Origin: Yamagishiella unicocca
Taxonomy: Eukaryota; Chlorophyta; Chlorophyceae; Chlamydomonadales; Volvocaceae
Length of the DNA: 64,000 nt
Assembly (NCBI GenBank): GCA_003116995.1
Contig: BDSL01000105.1
Location: 1-64,000, forward strand
Direction of reading: 5' to 3'
In this document: piece by piece, positions 52,070 to 62,948 of the stretch
Position numbering within the stretch: position 1 is the first letter of the stretch
Layout of the letters: every line of letters starts with the position of its first letter
Notes under the pieces: model-generated
What the model saw: only the letters and a program-made list of their open reading frames with translations
What the model was told of the DNA's origin: nothing
Databases searched by the model: none
Position numbers and translations under genes: made by a program

Positions 52070-53912
52070 GGGAGGGGGACGGGGCCGGGGGGAGGGATGC
52101 GGGGCCAGCGGGAAGCGACCCGGGGCTGGACACGTCAGCAGCTGATGGGTGTGCAGCGGGGGGGGGAGGTAGGGCTGTCTGTGTCGGCTGCTAGGATGCC
52201 CGTACGACGAGGGTTTCGGCGCAGGCGAGGTATGGGGGGTGGGGTGGCGAGAGGATCCCGGGGGGGGGCGATAGGACCCGGCTACATGGCACCAGGGGGG
52301 TGTGGGGTGTGTATGCGGGGGGCCGCAGTCCGGCTGCAAGGGCCGGAGGTGCGGGCTTGAGGGACCCCCGGCGAGGGAGGCTCCAGGGAGGAGGAGCGTT
52401 GCGCGGTGCTTTTCATGTTGCGCGCGCGAACGCGCGAGCGCGGGACTGCACGTGCCAGGGCTGCGGCGGCTACAGAGGGTGTGCGTATAAAGGGGGGGGG
52501 GAGGTACGGAATTCGTTGCGACCAAATGCCGTACTTGGCTCCGCGATCCGACCTGTCCAGCTCCTCATTTGTTACGGTGGCAGTGTACGGACATGTACGA
52601 ACGTATGCTGTTAGGGTGGTGCCCTGCTGGCCAGCATAACCGTGTGTCCGTTGACCTCCGAGCCGCGGAAGTCAACGGGAGACACGTGTTGGCGCACCTA
52701 CACGGACCGTGCGTGAGCGGAGGCGTGGGTGTGGGCTTGAGGCGTGTCTGGTGGGATGGGTTGCATCTTATAGGGTGGGGCGGTCTAATGGGTGGGGCGC
52801 GCGGTTGCTGCTCTTTCCGGGCTTCCGGGCAGCTGCCTGGTGGTTTGGGGAGTTGGGGACGTTGGTGGTAAGGCGACATGTGGCATTTGGCCCTTGGGCG
52901 TTGGGGTGGTTGGTACGGCGTAGGATGCTCCAGGGGAGGGGGAGCGGTATGGGAGTCATTGGCAGCAGAGGACGGCCGCTGAGGGGAGAGGGGCCCGATG
53001 CGATCGGTCGATCGCCCGGCGTCCTTCCAGGCGATGTTGTGCCGGTGATGGCATGCGTCAAGGATTTGGAGCGGGATGATTGCGGTGTTAGCGTCTGACC
53101 CAGATGCGCCTGGAGTCGTACTGCCGTACTATTCGTACTGCCACTGGGCTGACATGAGAGCGGAGATCCGGCGGAGGCTGAGGCGCGGGGGCCGAGGCGT
53201 TTTGGCGAACAAAGGTGCACAACTGGCGAGGCCCTCGCTTCCTGTAAAATGTAGCCGTGCCATGCAGTCCGGTGCGTGTTGTTAGCACTGGACTGGCGCC
53301 AACCTGAGCCGTCCTGAGCTACTATCGTGTGTGTCGTCGGCAATTTCGGCCTGGCGCCGTGGTTTGAACCCCGTGCCACACGGTGCGACCCTCCGTGTCT
53401 GACCTATCCACCGACGGCGTAGCGATAGAAATTTAAAAGGCTTGCGCAAATGAAGTCGGAGGATGTAGTGAAGGGCACCATGCCAGCGTAGTGAGGGACC
53501 AGGCTGGGGACCAGCTAAGCGGAAATGGCGGGAGCTGTGTCTGTTGCTGCCTCGCAGCTTCCATAGGATGCGTCCATTGAAATCATTACGCCGGCTAAAC
53601 CATATCTTTGTAAACGCACGCAACTTTAACGTCCTAGATTGATGTCCCATCTCGCTGACATTGCATGGGGCCCGGGTCTGACGCCACGCGGTACACACAC
53701 CAACATGGCCAGCACATTGTCCGCAGTGTGCAATAACTATTACACATATGGCCTAGGGCACTAGCTCACTATTGTGTAAAAGCCGTCAAATACCTTTGAC
53801 TTGATCAAGCTGCACGGGCCTCGCTTCTTTCCTTCCACAGTCTGTTGCCTCACCACGCGAGCTGATAACATCACCTGAGGCCTCCTGAAGTGGGGCAAGA
53901 CGAACAGTCGTC
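52070..53912. other. Intergenic between UTP15 and VAP, no gene seen
   Basis: First part is G-rich and resembles the UTP15 introns. After about 53,300 the sequence is balanced and presumably contains the VAP promoter and 5' UTR. A plus-strand TGTAA lies at 53,243-53,247. ORFs on either strand (for example 53,282-53,698 minus) show no family motif. Confidence 0.5.
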
Positions 53913-54851
53913 ATGGCCAGCCCAGATGTCGAGGTCAGCCCCAGCGACTTGCGCTTCCGCTTCCAGGTGAACAAGCAGCTCCTAGCTACCATCACCATTA
54001 ACAACACGAATAGCCAGCGCGTCGCTTTCAAGATCAAGACGACCGCACCAAAGAAGTATGTCGTTCGGCCCAGCTCAGGAGTGGTGGACGCTCGCTCCAA
54101 CGTGAGCATCCAGGTCATTATGCAGGTAAGATGCCGGCCATGTCTGTGCCATTATTGCGTGGCCAGTCGGCGTGGGGTGGGCGTTTACTTCGCATCAAGC
54201 CTTGGCGCCTTGCTGCTTGCCCTTTCTTCGTCGAGGCCCGTCGGTTGTGAAAATGAGCACATTCGGGCACTTAGGGTAGCAACAGAAGGACTGAACGGCT
54301 GGCGCGTGCGCCTGTTGCAGGCTCAGAAGGAATACGCGCCCGAGTTTGCAAACTGCAAAGACAAGTTCATGGTCCAGACTACCTTGCTAAACGAGACGGA
54401 GCAGATTGAAAAGGACACATTCAACAAGGACGTGCGCAAGGATCTGAAGGAGTATCGCCTGCGGGTCACTATCGAGGGACCCGCAGCCCCGCCGTCGCCT
54501 GTGCCGGAGGCCAACGAAGCCGACGACGAGGCCGCCGGTCGCAGCGTCGCAAACGCCGCTCCCGTGGCGCCCGCCTCTACCACCGAAGCCGCGGACAGCA
54601 GCCGGCTGCGCTCAGCTTTGGACAACCTCGCCGCCGCCACAGTAGACAACCAGCAGCTTAAAAGCCAGGTCGACAAGCTCCAGCGCGAGCGGGACGACCT
54701 CCGGAGGCAGCTTGACACCTTCCATATGCAGCAGAGCGCCAAGGGGGCTGCCGTCGCCACTAAGCCGGCAGCCAAGTCACAGATGTCGATGGCGTTCGTC
54801 CTGCTCGCAGCGATCATCGCGTTCCTCCTCGGGCACTACGTGCGCTTCTGA
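53913..54851 (+). CDS. VAP (VAMP-associated) protein, MSP domain, tail-anchored, 2 exons
   Basis: ER membrane-contact-site adaptor that binds FFAT motifs of lipid-transfer and trafficking proteins. Exons 53913-54125 and 54321-54851 give 247 residues. Residues 1-125 form the MSP domain: FRFQVNKQLLATITINNTNS, the phosphate/FFAT-binding strand FKIKTTAPKKYVVRPSSGVV and FMVQTTLLNETEQ. A Pro/Ala-rich linker follows, then a predicted coiled coil (LDNLAAATVDNQQLKSQVDK, heptad Leu) and one C-terminal membrane anchor (about 227-246, AFVLLAAIIAFLLGHYV). The canonical VAP layout is complete. The intron (GTAAGA..CTGTTGCAG) is 195 nt, a multiple of three, and has no in-frame stop, so an unspliced mRNA would code for 312 residues. 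Splicing is favoured because the inserted 65 residues would split the MSP fold. Confidence 0.95.
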   Translation: MASPDVEVSPSDLRFRFQVNKQLLATITINNTNSQRVAFKIKTTAPKKYVVRPSSGVVDARSNVSIQVIMQVRCRPCLCHYCVASRRGVGVYFASSLGALLLALSSSRPVGCENEHIRALRVATEGLNGWRVRLLQAQKEYAPEFANCKDKFMVQTTLLNETEQIEKDTFNKDVRKDLKEYRLRVTIEGPAAPPSPVPEANEADDEAAGRSVANAAPVAPASTTEAADSSRLRSALDNLAAATVDNQQLKSQVDKLQRERDDLRRQLDTFHMQQSAKGAAVATKPAAKSQMSMAFVLLAAIIAFLLGHYVRF

Positions 54852-56655
54852 GCAAAACGCCCCTATGTTGAGGGGTTACGTAGCAGCAGCAACGGCCGGC
54901 GCGGCGTGGGCAGGAGCCTGGTATCGTGGAGTCGACAGCAGCCAAGGGAAGCGTGCCTGACGATGATGCATGCAAAGCGCAGGGCTTCATGCTGCTCGTA
55001 CGATGCATTGAAAACCGGGGTCATTTGCCCCGGCAGCACGTCTTCAAGCATGTAGTGAGGATAGACTATGGGCAGGGAGTGTCGACTGACTAAGCTTTGT
55101 CAGAAGGCGGGGGGTTCGGCCGGTTCTGGAGTTATGCACAAGGCGGGAGCGAAACGGGGCCTGCGCCGAGTGAGGGAGTCCAATAAACAAAATGCACCCG
55201 AAGGTAGAGGGGGGCGCGGAAGGCATGTCGCCAGGGTTTGTTTCCAACCTTGGAATCCGTGTGCTATTCGTCGGGTTTTATGTGCACGAAAAGGAGGGAG
55301 GGGGCTGGGTATGGGGAATAGGGTGCTGCCCCCGCCCTGTTAGCAGGGGCCAGATAACTGTTCTGCGGCCTCGCAAGGGCCCGGCCGCCGGCCGCATCGT
55401 TGGCGGCGCAGTCCCCCCCTCACGATAAAGCTGAAGACAGTGCTCGGGACATAGGAGGGCGTGAGCCCCTTCAGAAGACTATTCGTGCGGTTGTACGAAC
55501 GTGGGGGAGGGAGTGAGCTGACGCCGGGGACGGCGATGCAGGGCCGGCAACCTAGGCCCCAGCTACCGCTGGTGGTTCTGCACTGCTGGGCATTTGGGCT
55601 GAAGAACTTGTTGGCGGGGGGTGGCCGCAGGTGGGGGAGCCGGCGAGGCCAAGCTAGTGGAATCGCTTTTGAACCTTTTTGCTGCCTCCCGGGATGACAG
55701 GGGGCCAGCACAGTGTTCGCGGCGTGGTCGCCGCCATGGTCGTCGTCTCATCGTCGGGGGCCAGCCGCTCGACTAGACAACCTGGAATGGCGCGGCTCCA
55801 GGCCGGTTCGGCCTCCGTTGGTCTGTCGGGTGCTCAGTGGCTGCAGTTCATCAACCCGCAGAGCCCTGAGGACGTGCACCTTGCTGCAGCGGGACGATCA
55901 TGGTGCTTTTTCATTCAGTCCTCCGTCCTTGCATTGCGGGGCCAAGTGGACCCTGGGCAGCAAGGCGACGGGATGTGTCGGTAGTGGTTTGTTTAGGAAG
56001 GGGGATGGACGATCCGTGACGGCGTTGCTCCGGCGCGTAGATCACTGTGTCGTACACGGAGGTGGATGTCGGCGGGCGGAGATGCCGTGTGCCGCTGCCC
56101 CGAGTACGGACGAACTGGAGATAGGGTGTCTGAGCGCTTCCGGCTTCTAAAGCTGCTTGCGGCTAATTTGCCTGAGTACGGATTGCTCGTCCCATGATCT
56201 GGGTGCGGATCCGTGTGTAGATATTGCCATCTGCTGACCACCTGTCCGCTGTCTGCTCGTAAAAATTCCCATAGCTCGGGCGGCATGGCTGCCCTGGGGA
56301 TATCTCCTAGCCCGATTACACGCATACAGCCGTAGCGCTGTCTGTCCGTCTTCATGTTGCCATCACGTTACGTGCAGTCCTTTGCTGCAGCGCATCGAGA
56401 GCGAGGCGACATACCAACAGCGCACAACACTGCTGGGAGCGTCGGAGCCATCCCTTTCGGTCCACATGAACTGCCAGTGCGCACCCTGGCCGCTTGCCCT
56501 CAGCTGCTGGTACGCGGCCACCTCATTGCAGAAATGGCAATGCAGAATAGAAAACAACTCAGTTCACCACCTGTCCCGTAGCTTCCATTTTCTGTACCAC
56601 GAGTACCTTGTATTACGCGTCGTTCACAGGACCCTCCGTCTCTGACACTTCCTTT
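54852..56655. other. No gene recognised
   Basis: About 1.8 kb between VAP and the LINE fragment. Short ORFs on both strands have no recognisable motif. The first few hundred bases are expected to be VAP 3' UTR, although I find no clear TGTAA there. Confidence 0.5.
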
Positions 56656-57680
56656 TGTTGTAACGGTTACAGTGGGTTCCAGACCAAGAGGTAGAACCAT
56701 CGGGCGCATCGCCTGACACTGAACAAGACGGAGGAAACAAATACCGACATGCACCGAAACAAAGGCAAACCACCAGAACACCAAGTTGACAGGCCGTAGG
56801 CATACAGAGCAGCAGCCAGCACCCCAGGGGGAATTTGCACTAGAGGCTCCCCTATCAGGAACTGGCCACCACCCAACCTAACAGCCCAGCACCCGACGAA
56901 CCAGTGAAGCGCCGCAACTATGCAAACATCGGAACCAGCCACCTCTCATCCCATAACGCACGGACCCCTAGCAGGGCTCAACACGCCTATATAGCCAGAA
57001 AGTATGAAGCACGGGAAACCCCGCTCCCCAAGACAACCCGAGCCGATCAGGAATCCACCAGTACCTCAGCCGGTCCCCCGCACACAAGGCGATTGGCGAC
57101 AACCCGCAAGAAAGGATGCCGAGGCCCCACTGCATCCCAGCCTTTCTGGGGAAGCCCCAGCGCAGCAAAGCCCCTCAAAAGGGCCCAAAACTCCACCACC
57201 TCACGGCGAACGGCACGATCCAGCAGACCACTACCCGGAGTAAGAGGGGGACCACCAGCCCCCGCCCTTTTCAAGGCCGCGGCCATAAACCGGCGCCCCA
57301 CCTCCATGGCAGTAATAGCCGCCAGGACTACTACATCCCAGACGCAGGACTGTACCCCGGTAGGTGCTTGCACCAACCAAACTTGCGCCCGTGCCACCCC
57401 TGCACCGAGCTGGGTCTCGAGTTGGGCAATCACTGCTTGAGCCACCGGGCAGAACCAAAAGTGGTGTAAGCGGGGGGTACCCGCCCCTGGAGATTCTCCA
57501 GCCAGCACACCGCACCCACAAGGGGCTGCTGCTGCCGTCCGCATATGAGAGTTCCCGAGGAGGGGGATCCCATCCACAGCCAACCGCCACCATCCCTCCT
57601 TATAGGCCGGCTCCCACTTCATGCCAGACCTTCCTGGTGACACGTGACGAAGGTGATAACCTGGTCTCACTGGCCATCAC
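56656..57680 (-). mobile_element. 5'-truncated L1-like non-LTR retrotransposon (LINE) fragment
   Basis: The minus strand encodes, at 57,670-57,047, the C-terminal tail of a LINE ORF2-type protein. EGWWRLAVDGIPLLGNSHMR is followed by a zinc-knuckle-like segment, Cys-x-Cys ... LHHFWFCPVAQAV, a layout I associate with volvocine L1 elements, and then an Ala/Gly-rich C-terminus to a stop. The reverse transcriptase and endonuclease parts are missing because the frame is closed by a TGA upstream (near 57,680). The 3' end is marked by a stretch that recurs at 58.06 kb (identical over 31 bases) and, diverged, at 27.5 kb. No target-site duplication could be found for this copy. Confidence 0.75.
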
Positions 57681-58060
57681 CTGTATGTATCCCATGTATA
57701 ACCCGGTTTCATTACTTTCCGGTATGTGCTTCTAGCCTTGTGCCCTAATCCACGACATATGCGCATTCGCCAGCCTCGGGCATCCGATCCTCCGACACAG
57801 CTGCCGCCGCCTGGTGGGGCGCGGGCGCCCTCCGTTCGCGCCCTGTGACCCTGTGATCGAATCGCACCGTCAACGTTGGCGGCCTCTGGACAGCCAACTT
57901 GGAATCAAATACGGCAGCGGCGTTCCTACGTTGCCATACGCTAGACGCCATGCAGCACGACACGCCGTCGTATGGTTGCCACGGGACGCTGAAGCGACAA
58001 CCCCGAAACATCAAAGGTCACCTCGCCGGTTGACTGGGTCCCGATTCATTCCAGTTGTTG
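57681..58060. other. Short spacer between LINE fragment and LINE tail
   Basis: No gene or RNA recognised. It is downstream of the ADP-ribosylglycohydrolase gene on the minus strand and may hold part of its 3' flank. Confidence 0.4.
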
Positions 58061-58108
58061 TAACGGTTACAGTGGGTTCCAGACCAAGAGGAGCCGCTCC
58101 AGTTGTTG
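58051..58108 (-). mobile_element. 38-bp LINE 3' tail with 10-bp target-site duplication
   Basis: Bases 58,061-58,098 begin with the same 31 bases as the 3' end of the LINE at 56,661-56,691. They are flanked by direct repeats CCAGTTGTTG at 58,051-58,060 and 58,099-58,108. This is the expected structure of an extremely 5'-truncated insertion in minus orientation. Part of the repeat (TTGTTG) also precedes the tail in the other copy, so the exact duplication length could be shorter. Confidence 0.7.
58067..58071 (-). terminator. TGTAA poly(A) signal within the LINE tail
   Basis: On the minus strand the tail reads CCCACTGTAACCGTTACAAC, placing TGTAA 167 bases past the stop of the ADP-ribosylglycohydrolase gene. 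It is the first such motif downstream of that stop that I can find. Confidence 0.5.
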
Positions 58109-58237
58109 CGAGGAGCCACCACATGCGTTCGACGCTAGCGCTAGGGAGGTGTTGCCGCCGCGCGCCGTGCTGAGCCGTCACAGCCTCGCAACACATGTAC
58201 GGCAACTCAACGCGGCGGCACGAGGCCACGTGCCGCG

Positions 58238-61235
58238 TCATGAGGACGAGCTAGCCTTCCGCCGGGCCTCGACCAGCGCCTCGGCCCACGACTGCACCTG
58301 ACCCGCCGCCGTGTATCGCCGCAGCCACTCCTCCGGCAGCCCCACCGCACCCCCTGGCCCCGAAACCAGCGCGCCTAGGCACGCGCCCGTGTATGCAGCC
58401 CGGCTGGCGCAGCAGCCCCCCTCCCGCAGCGCCAGCCGCACCCCCCACTGGTAAGCCTCCGCAGGTAGGATCGCGAAGCGGCCGCTACTGCCGGCATCGC
58501 TCCTGCCGTCAGCGGCGGCGACAGCAGTAGCAGCAGCAGTGCGCTCCTGCACTAGGTGTTCCACGAACAGCACCACCTGAAGGGGCGTCTGAAGCGCGTT
58601 AGGCATGTGGCAGTTGCGGCCCAGAGCCAGAACAGCCTCCTTCACGGGTGTCCTACGCAGCTCCAGAACCCGGGTCAGGTGCCCCGCGAGCTCCGGAGCC
58701 AGGGCACCGGCGTACGGCGCCAGGCGGCCTGAAGGCAGGCGGGTCGATTGGGGCGAGAGGCAAACATCGCGATGTGGGTGTGGACAGGGTCGGCAGTTAT
58801 GAGTGCCGCCAGCATCAAAGAGACGCCACATGCGGCGACGACGGGAGCAGCGCAGCGGCCGGTCTCCGCAGCAAGCGGGTAGCGTTCGTGCCGGGTTGGC
58901 GGCTGCAGCCGGCAGCTACGGCCGAAGAAGGTGATGTTGTGCGGTGGGGCGACCGGACGCAACGCTTCAAGGCAGCGCCCCGAGTGATGCTGTACGGACT
59001 GGTTGATTCCGGCGGTTGGTGCGGTTGGATCCACGGCCCTTCACACCCACCGAGACGCCGTCTCGCCAGCTCCGCCAGCCACGGCCCCCGGGCCCCACCC
59101 CCTGCATCAGCCCATGCTGCAGCGCCCCGTAGCCCACACACAGCCCCTCGCGCTGCAGTACCGTCAGGAGACTCCAGATCGTGTACGACGTGTCGTACAG
59201 CGGCTTCTGCGGTCGACCCCAGCAGCATCAGCTCCAGCACCAGGGCCCCCGCGGTGGCCCACGACACAGCCGCGTCCTGGCCGGGGGGAAGAGTGGGTGG
59301 GGGAGGGTTTGAGAGGAAAACCGTAGGGGAGGGGGAAGGGAGGCCGCAGGGGAGGGGAGGGGGGGGAGGCCGCGGTGTAAGAGGAAGGGCCAGCAGGACC
59401 ACGACACGTCACGGACACTGATCCAGGAACAGCCCAACCTTCGCCCGATATGGGCACGTAAAGCATTGTTGCTCCTTCAATGGGAACGCAAAGTAATGCT
59501 GCGGCCCGCGCTCCAACCCCCATACACCCGCCGAGCAAACTCCATCGCCACCCACACTCAATGCGTCAGGTCGCAAAACCCTTCATCACCCCCCGCCAAG
59601 ATCCGAGTGCGCAGACGGCCTCCCGCTACCCCACCCACCGCGCACCCACTGGGGTCGCTGCCACTGCTCACCGTGTTTTGGGTCACCCGGGTGGCCAGGC
59701 GCACGCTCTCCAGCAGCCCTGACTCCGCGCCACCACCACCACCACCACCACCACCGCCTCCGGACCCGGACCCAGACCCAGTCTCGGTCGCGGGCACCGC
59801 CGCTGCGGTGGCGAAGGCCGCCACCAGCGGCGCCAGTCGCGCCACGCAGTTGGCTTGGAAGTCGTCAGCGCCCGACAGCGGCGGCATCATGCCGCGGGCG
59901 TAGTTGCGCAGAAAACCCTAGTCGCAGGGAGGGAGGGGGGAGAGGGAGGGGGGAGAGGGAGGGGGGAGAGGGAGGGGGGAGGCAGCTCAGAGGAGGCACA
60001 GGCTTCGAACCCCGTCGTGACCGCAGGCGCCCACCCACGCCCGCACCCTGCCCTTCACCCACTGTGCTGCACGCATACCAATCCCAAACCCCAGACCGTA
60101 AACCGCAAACCCAAACTCAACCCAAACCCAGCCCTACCCGGCTCCCCGCAAAACATGCAAATCCACACGCGCCTTTTAAACTCTTCTCCGGCTGTTTTTC
60201 TCCTCCTTCTCCCATGTCGTAAGCACGGGGTTCCTCGGCCCCCCCCCATGCGCCAACTATCCTGTCCCTGTCGTGTAACCGTTTTTATGCCCCCACCACC
60301 ACCACCAGCAAGAGCAAAAGCAACCACCACCCGTCTTGCCTTGGTCGACACGTCACGGTAGCCCTCGAAGCCGCTGCTGGGCCCGAACACGCGGAAGAAC
60401 ACGTCGGCATAGTGGCCGCAGTGCAGCCCGCCGCTCTCAGCCAGGCTCCGCAGCAGGGCCAGCGTCTGCTCGCCGTAGGGCGAGTTACGTCCGGACGGGT
60501 AGGCGTAGAAGGGGCTGCGGGGGGGGTCCAGGAACTCCAGGCCGAAGGCGAAGGGGTGCGCCGGGGGCGGGGCGGAGGGGGGGACCGCGGCGGCGGCCTG
60601 CAGGAATGGAGGGGGTTTCAAGGAAGACCCGTGGATGCAGGAATGGAGGGGGAGCAGGAGGTATTGGCCAACCACTTCGCGTTGCGTTGTGCCGTACGGC
60701 ACCGTTAGGTCAGGAGCAGGCTCCAGGGGTGGGTAACAGTAACGGTACGTTGGGGAGGTGAACGGGCGCCGCCAAAACATACACATACACAGGCACAGGC
60801 ACAGACACAGCCAAACCCCATATGGCGGCAATTGATTCCGCCACCTACTACGCCGGCAGCTCGTTCCTCTGTTTTCTTCCTTTCCCAGCCAGTCTCCCTG
60901 GCGGTCAGTCCACAACGCCACTCCCTCCTTCGCCTCCCGTCTCCGGGTCATGGGGTTTGGGGTACGCGCCGCCCTTGGCTGTCCATTTTCCGTGGAGCGA
61001 GTTCCGCTCCTCAGCGGTAACCCTAAAACACACACCTCACCTGCCGCAGCCGCTCCCCCTCGATCTCGTCCATCAGATCCAGGTCGTACACCCAGTGCAC
61101 ACCCATGGCAGCTGCGTCGGCCAGCAGCGACCCCACCACGCAACCCGCACTGCGCGCCGCCAGCTCCTCAGGGCTCAGAGAGCACCCGGACGGCCAGGGC
61201 GGGGCGGGGTGCAGCCGCTCGTACGGCACCAGCAT
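58238..61235 (-). CDS. ADP-ribosylglycohydrolase-fold protein (DraG/ARH-like), 5 exons
   Basis: Predicted member of the ADP-ribosylglycohydrolase superfamily, which removes ADP-ribose from proteins or small molecules. Minus-strand exons: 61235-61041, 60597-60352, 59917-59672, 59276-59162, 58728-58238; 430 residues in frame. Typical blocks: AGCVVGSLLADAAAMGVHWV (N-terminal helix with Asp, then YDLD), SPYGEQTLALLRSL, GADDFQANCVARLAPLV, VRLATRVTQNT, and near the end GRNCHMPNALQTPLQVVLFV and REGGCCASRAAYTGACLGAL. The last block stands where active enzymes have the metal-binding GGDTD motif; here both Asp are absent. A poly-Gly run (GGT repeat) interrupts exon 3. The start ATG 61,235 is the first Met before the fold, but the frame is open upstream, so earlier exons are possible. 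Confidence 0.85.
60248..60290 (-). repeat. Dispersed motif R2, reverse-orientation copy
   Basis: CATGCGCCAACTATCCTGTC followed by CCTGTCGTGTAACCGTTTTT in intron 2 of the ADP-ribosylglycohydrolase gene. It is the reverse complement of the UTP15-intron motif with a few changes. Confidence 0.75.
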
Positions 61236-61460
61236 CGCGGGGTCCAGGTTGCAGAGGGAGGGCTGGCGGGGCGGGGGGGGGGGCGGGCGGGGGATTGCGA
61301 GGGGGGGGGAGGGGCAGCGGGGCGGAGGGGGGCAGGGGGATAAGGCGGAAGAGAGGCAGCGTGGGAGGCTAAGCGCGGGAGAGGGTGGCGGATGGGGCGG
61401 GTGTTGGAGCCGGTGGGGTGTTGGAGCCGAGTGGGGCCGGGGCGGCGGGAAGGGGTATCC

Positions 61461-61563
61461 CCCAGGGGGGTGTCCACCAGGGGGGTGTCCACCAGGGGGG
61501 TGTCCACCAGGGGGGTGTCCACCAGGGGTGTCCACCAGGGGGGTGTCCACCAGGGGGGTGTCC
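61461..61563. repeat. 15-bp minisatellite
   Basis: About seven units of CCAGGGGGGTGTCCA, one shortened. ORFs with Gly-Gly-Cys-Pro-Pro or Gly-His-Pro-Pro repeats across it are artefacts. Confidence 0.92.
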
Positions 61564-62240
61564 CGGGCGACACGTGGGTGCGTGCTCTTCCTGCCCTGCT
61601 CTGCCAAAGCAGTGTGTGCCGACTGGCCAAAGGGCCCGACGGGTAGCAGGACACAAGAGACCAGGGGGCCTCTGGGAGCGGTGGGGGCCGCCTCACACCA
61701 CCGTGCTGCGTCCTTGCGTGGGTGCGCCGCTCGCCCACGATGTGGCGCTGCCCTCTTCCGCCGCCCAGTTCGCAGTTTTCCATCATGCGTGCGTGTCCGA
61801 AAACTATACACCAGTTAGTTCCTGCTCTCCGTTTCCTATGTTGTGTAACCGGGTAGTTTCGCAACTACCCTTTCGCACCTGCTCCGCCTCCTGCTCCCCC
61901 CCTCCCTCCCCCTTTCGTCCCCACCCCACCCACCATGCCACCCCCCACCCACCATGTGTTCGAAGGCTATGCGCCAGCTACACTTCCCGTGTCGTGTAAC
62001 CGGTTCTTGTCGCCAACCCGCACCCGCTTCCCCCGCCCTCCCCCCTCCGTTCTTTTCGCGTCAACGGTTTTAATGCCACCCCCTCCCCTCCCCCCCGCAC
62101 CTGCTAGCGCCCAAAACCGATTCTGCGAAAACTTTACGTGCGTCGCGTGGGGTCCTCGCTCCCTTTCGTCTCGCCGTAGCCGATATAGCTTAGCCGCTCA
62201 AGGTCATATTACGACCTTCGGCTTTCGTATCCCCAACCCA

Positions 62241-62315
62241 GTTCTCCAGCATGCATCTCAAAACTTCTGTTTTAAACGGGTTTTTTTCGGACATCCACGG
62301 GTTGCCCTCGAACCC
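62241..62315 (+). repeat. Dispersed short repeat R1, plus-strand copy
   Basis: Nearly identical to 20,151-20,226 over 75 bases, about 42 kb away: one inserted G in the T-run and a T to G change. Confidence 0.88.
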
Positions 62316-62360
62316 GCACCTGCTCCGCCTCCTGCTCCGCCTCCCTTCTCCCCCTCGCAC

Positions 62361-62476
62361 CTGCTCGTCCTCCTGCCCCGGCTCCCCCAGCACACACGCG
62401 ACGCAGCCCACCCTCGCGGCCAGCTCTGACGCCTCGTCCTCCAGTCGGTGCATGGAGGCGTAGGCGACCTTGGCCT
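62361..62476 (-). CDS. Possible internal exon of an unidentified minus-strand gene
   Basis: Minus-strand sequence between a CAG acceptor (62,477-62,479) and a CAG|GTGCGA donor at 62,361. It encodes AKVAYASMHRLEDEASELAA followed by RVGCVACVLGEPGQEDEQ. The helical, mixed composition and good splice sites differ from the surrounding repeat DNA. I cannot assign a family. It could belong to a gene extending beyond 62.5 kb or be an upstream exon of the ADP-ribosylglycohydrolase gene. Confidence 0.35.
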
Positions 62477-62500
62477 CTGAGGGCCCGCGGGGGGGGGTGG

Positions 62501-62643
62501 TCAAGAAAGACCCGTGGATGCGAGAAGAACCGTTTAGAACAGACGTTTTGAGGGCCCGGGGGCGAGGGAGGGGAGGGGTGCAGGGAAAATCCATGCACGA
62601 AATAAAACCGTTTAGGACAGACGCTTTTGGAGATGCATGCTGG
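62501..62643 (-). repeat. Two R1 copies in minus orientation
   Basis: Bases 62,501-62,552 (CCGTGGATGCGAGAAGAACC, GTTTAGAACAGACG) and 62,581-62,643 (ATAAAACCGTTTAGGACAGA ... GGAGATGCATGCTGG) are reverse-complement relatives of the plus copies. With 62,241-62,315 they make three copies within 400 bp. Confidence 0.8.
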
Positions 62644-62773
62644 TGGACTTGGCTGAGGAAGCTAAAAGTCGGAGGGAAGGGAGGGAGGGGAAACCCGTGG
62701 GTCGACAGATCGAGGAAGAAAGCCAAGAGGCAGTGGGGGGGAGGTTGGCCGGCCGAGCTGGGACCGCCAAGCT

Positions 62774-62948
62774 GGTGGGTGGGTGGGTGGGTGGGTGGGT
62801 GGGTGGGTGGGTGGGTGGGTGGGTGGGTGGGTGGGTGGGTGGGTGGGTGGGTGGGTGGGTGGGTGGGTGGGTGGGTGGGTGGGTGGGTGGGTGGGTGGGT
62901 GGGTGGGTGGGTGGGTGGGTGGGTGGGTGGGTGGGTGGGTGGGTGGGT
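62774..62948. repeat. (GGGT)n microsatellite, about 43 copies
   Basis: Uninterrupted GGGT/GTGG repeat of 175 bp. It produces Gly-Trp-Val-Gly frames on one strand and Thr-His-Pro-Pro on the other; neither is a gene. Strong G-quadruplex potential. Confidence 0.97.

Larger units (their letters stand above)
61236..62360. other. Upstream flank of the ADP-ribosylglycohydrolase gene, repeat-rich
   Basis: Contains C/G homopolymer stretches, the 15-bp minisatellite described separately, and copies of the CCTATGTTGTGTAACCGGGT motif at about 61,835 and 61,995. It may include the gene's 5' UTR or unseen 5' exons on the minus strand. Confidence 0.4.

Noticed and set aside
56656..57740. Target-site duplication for the larger LINE fragment
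   Set aside because: Sequence next to the 3' end (ACTTCCTTTTGTTG) has only a poor match near 57,715 (ACTTTCCGG), not enough to define boundaries.
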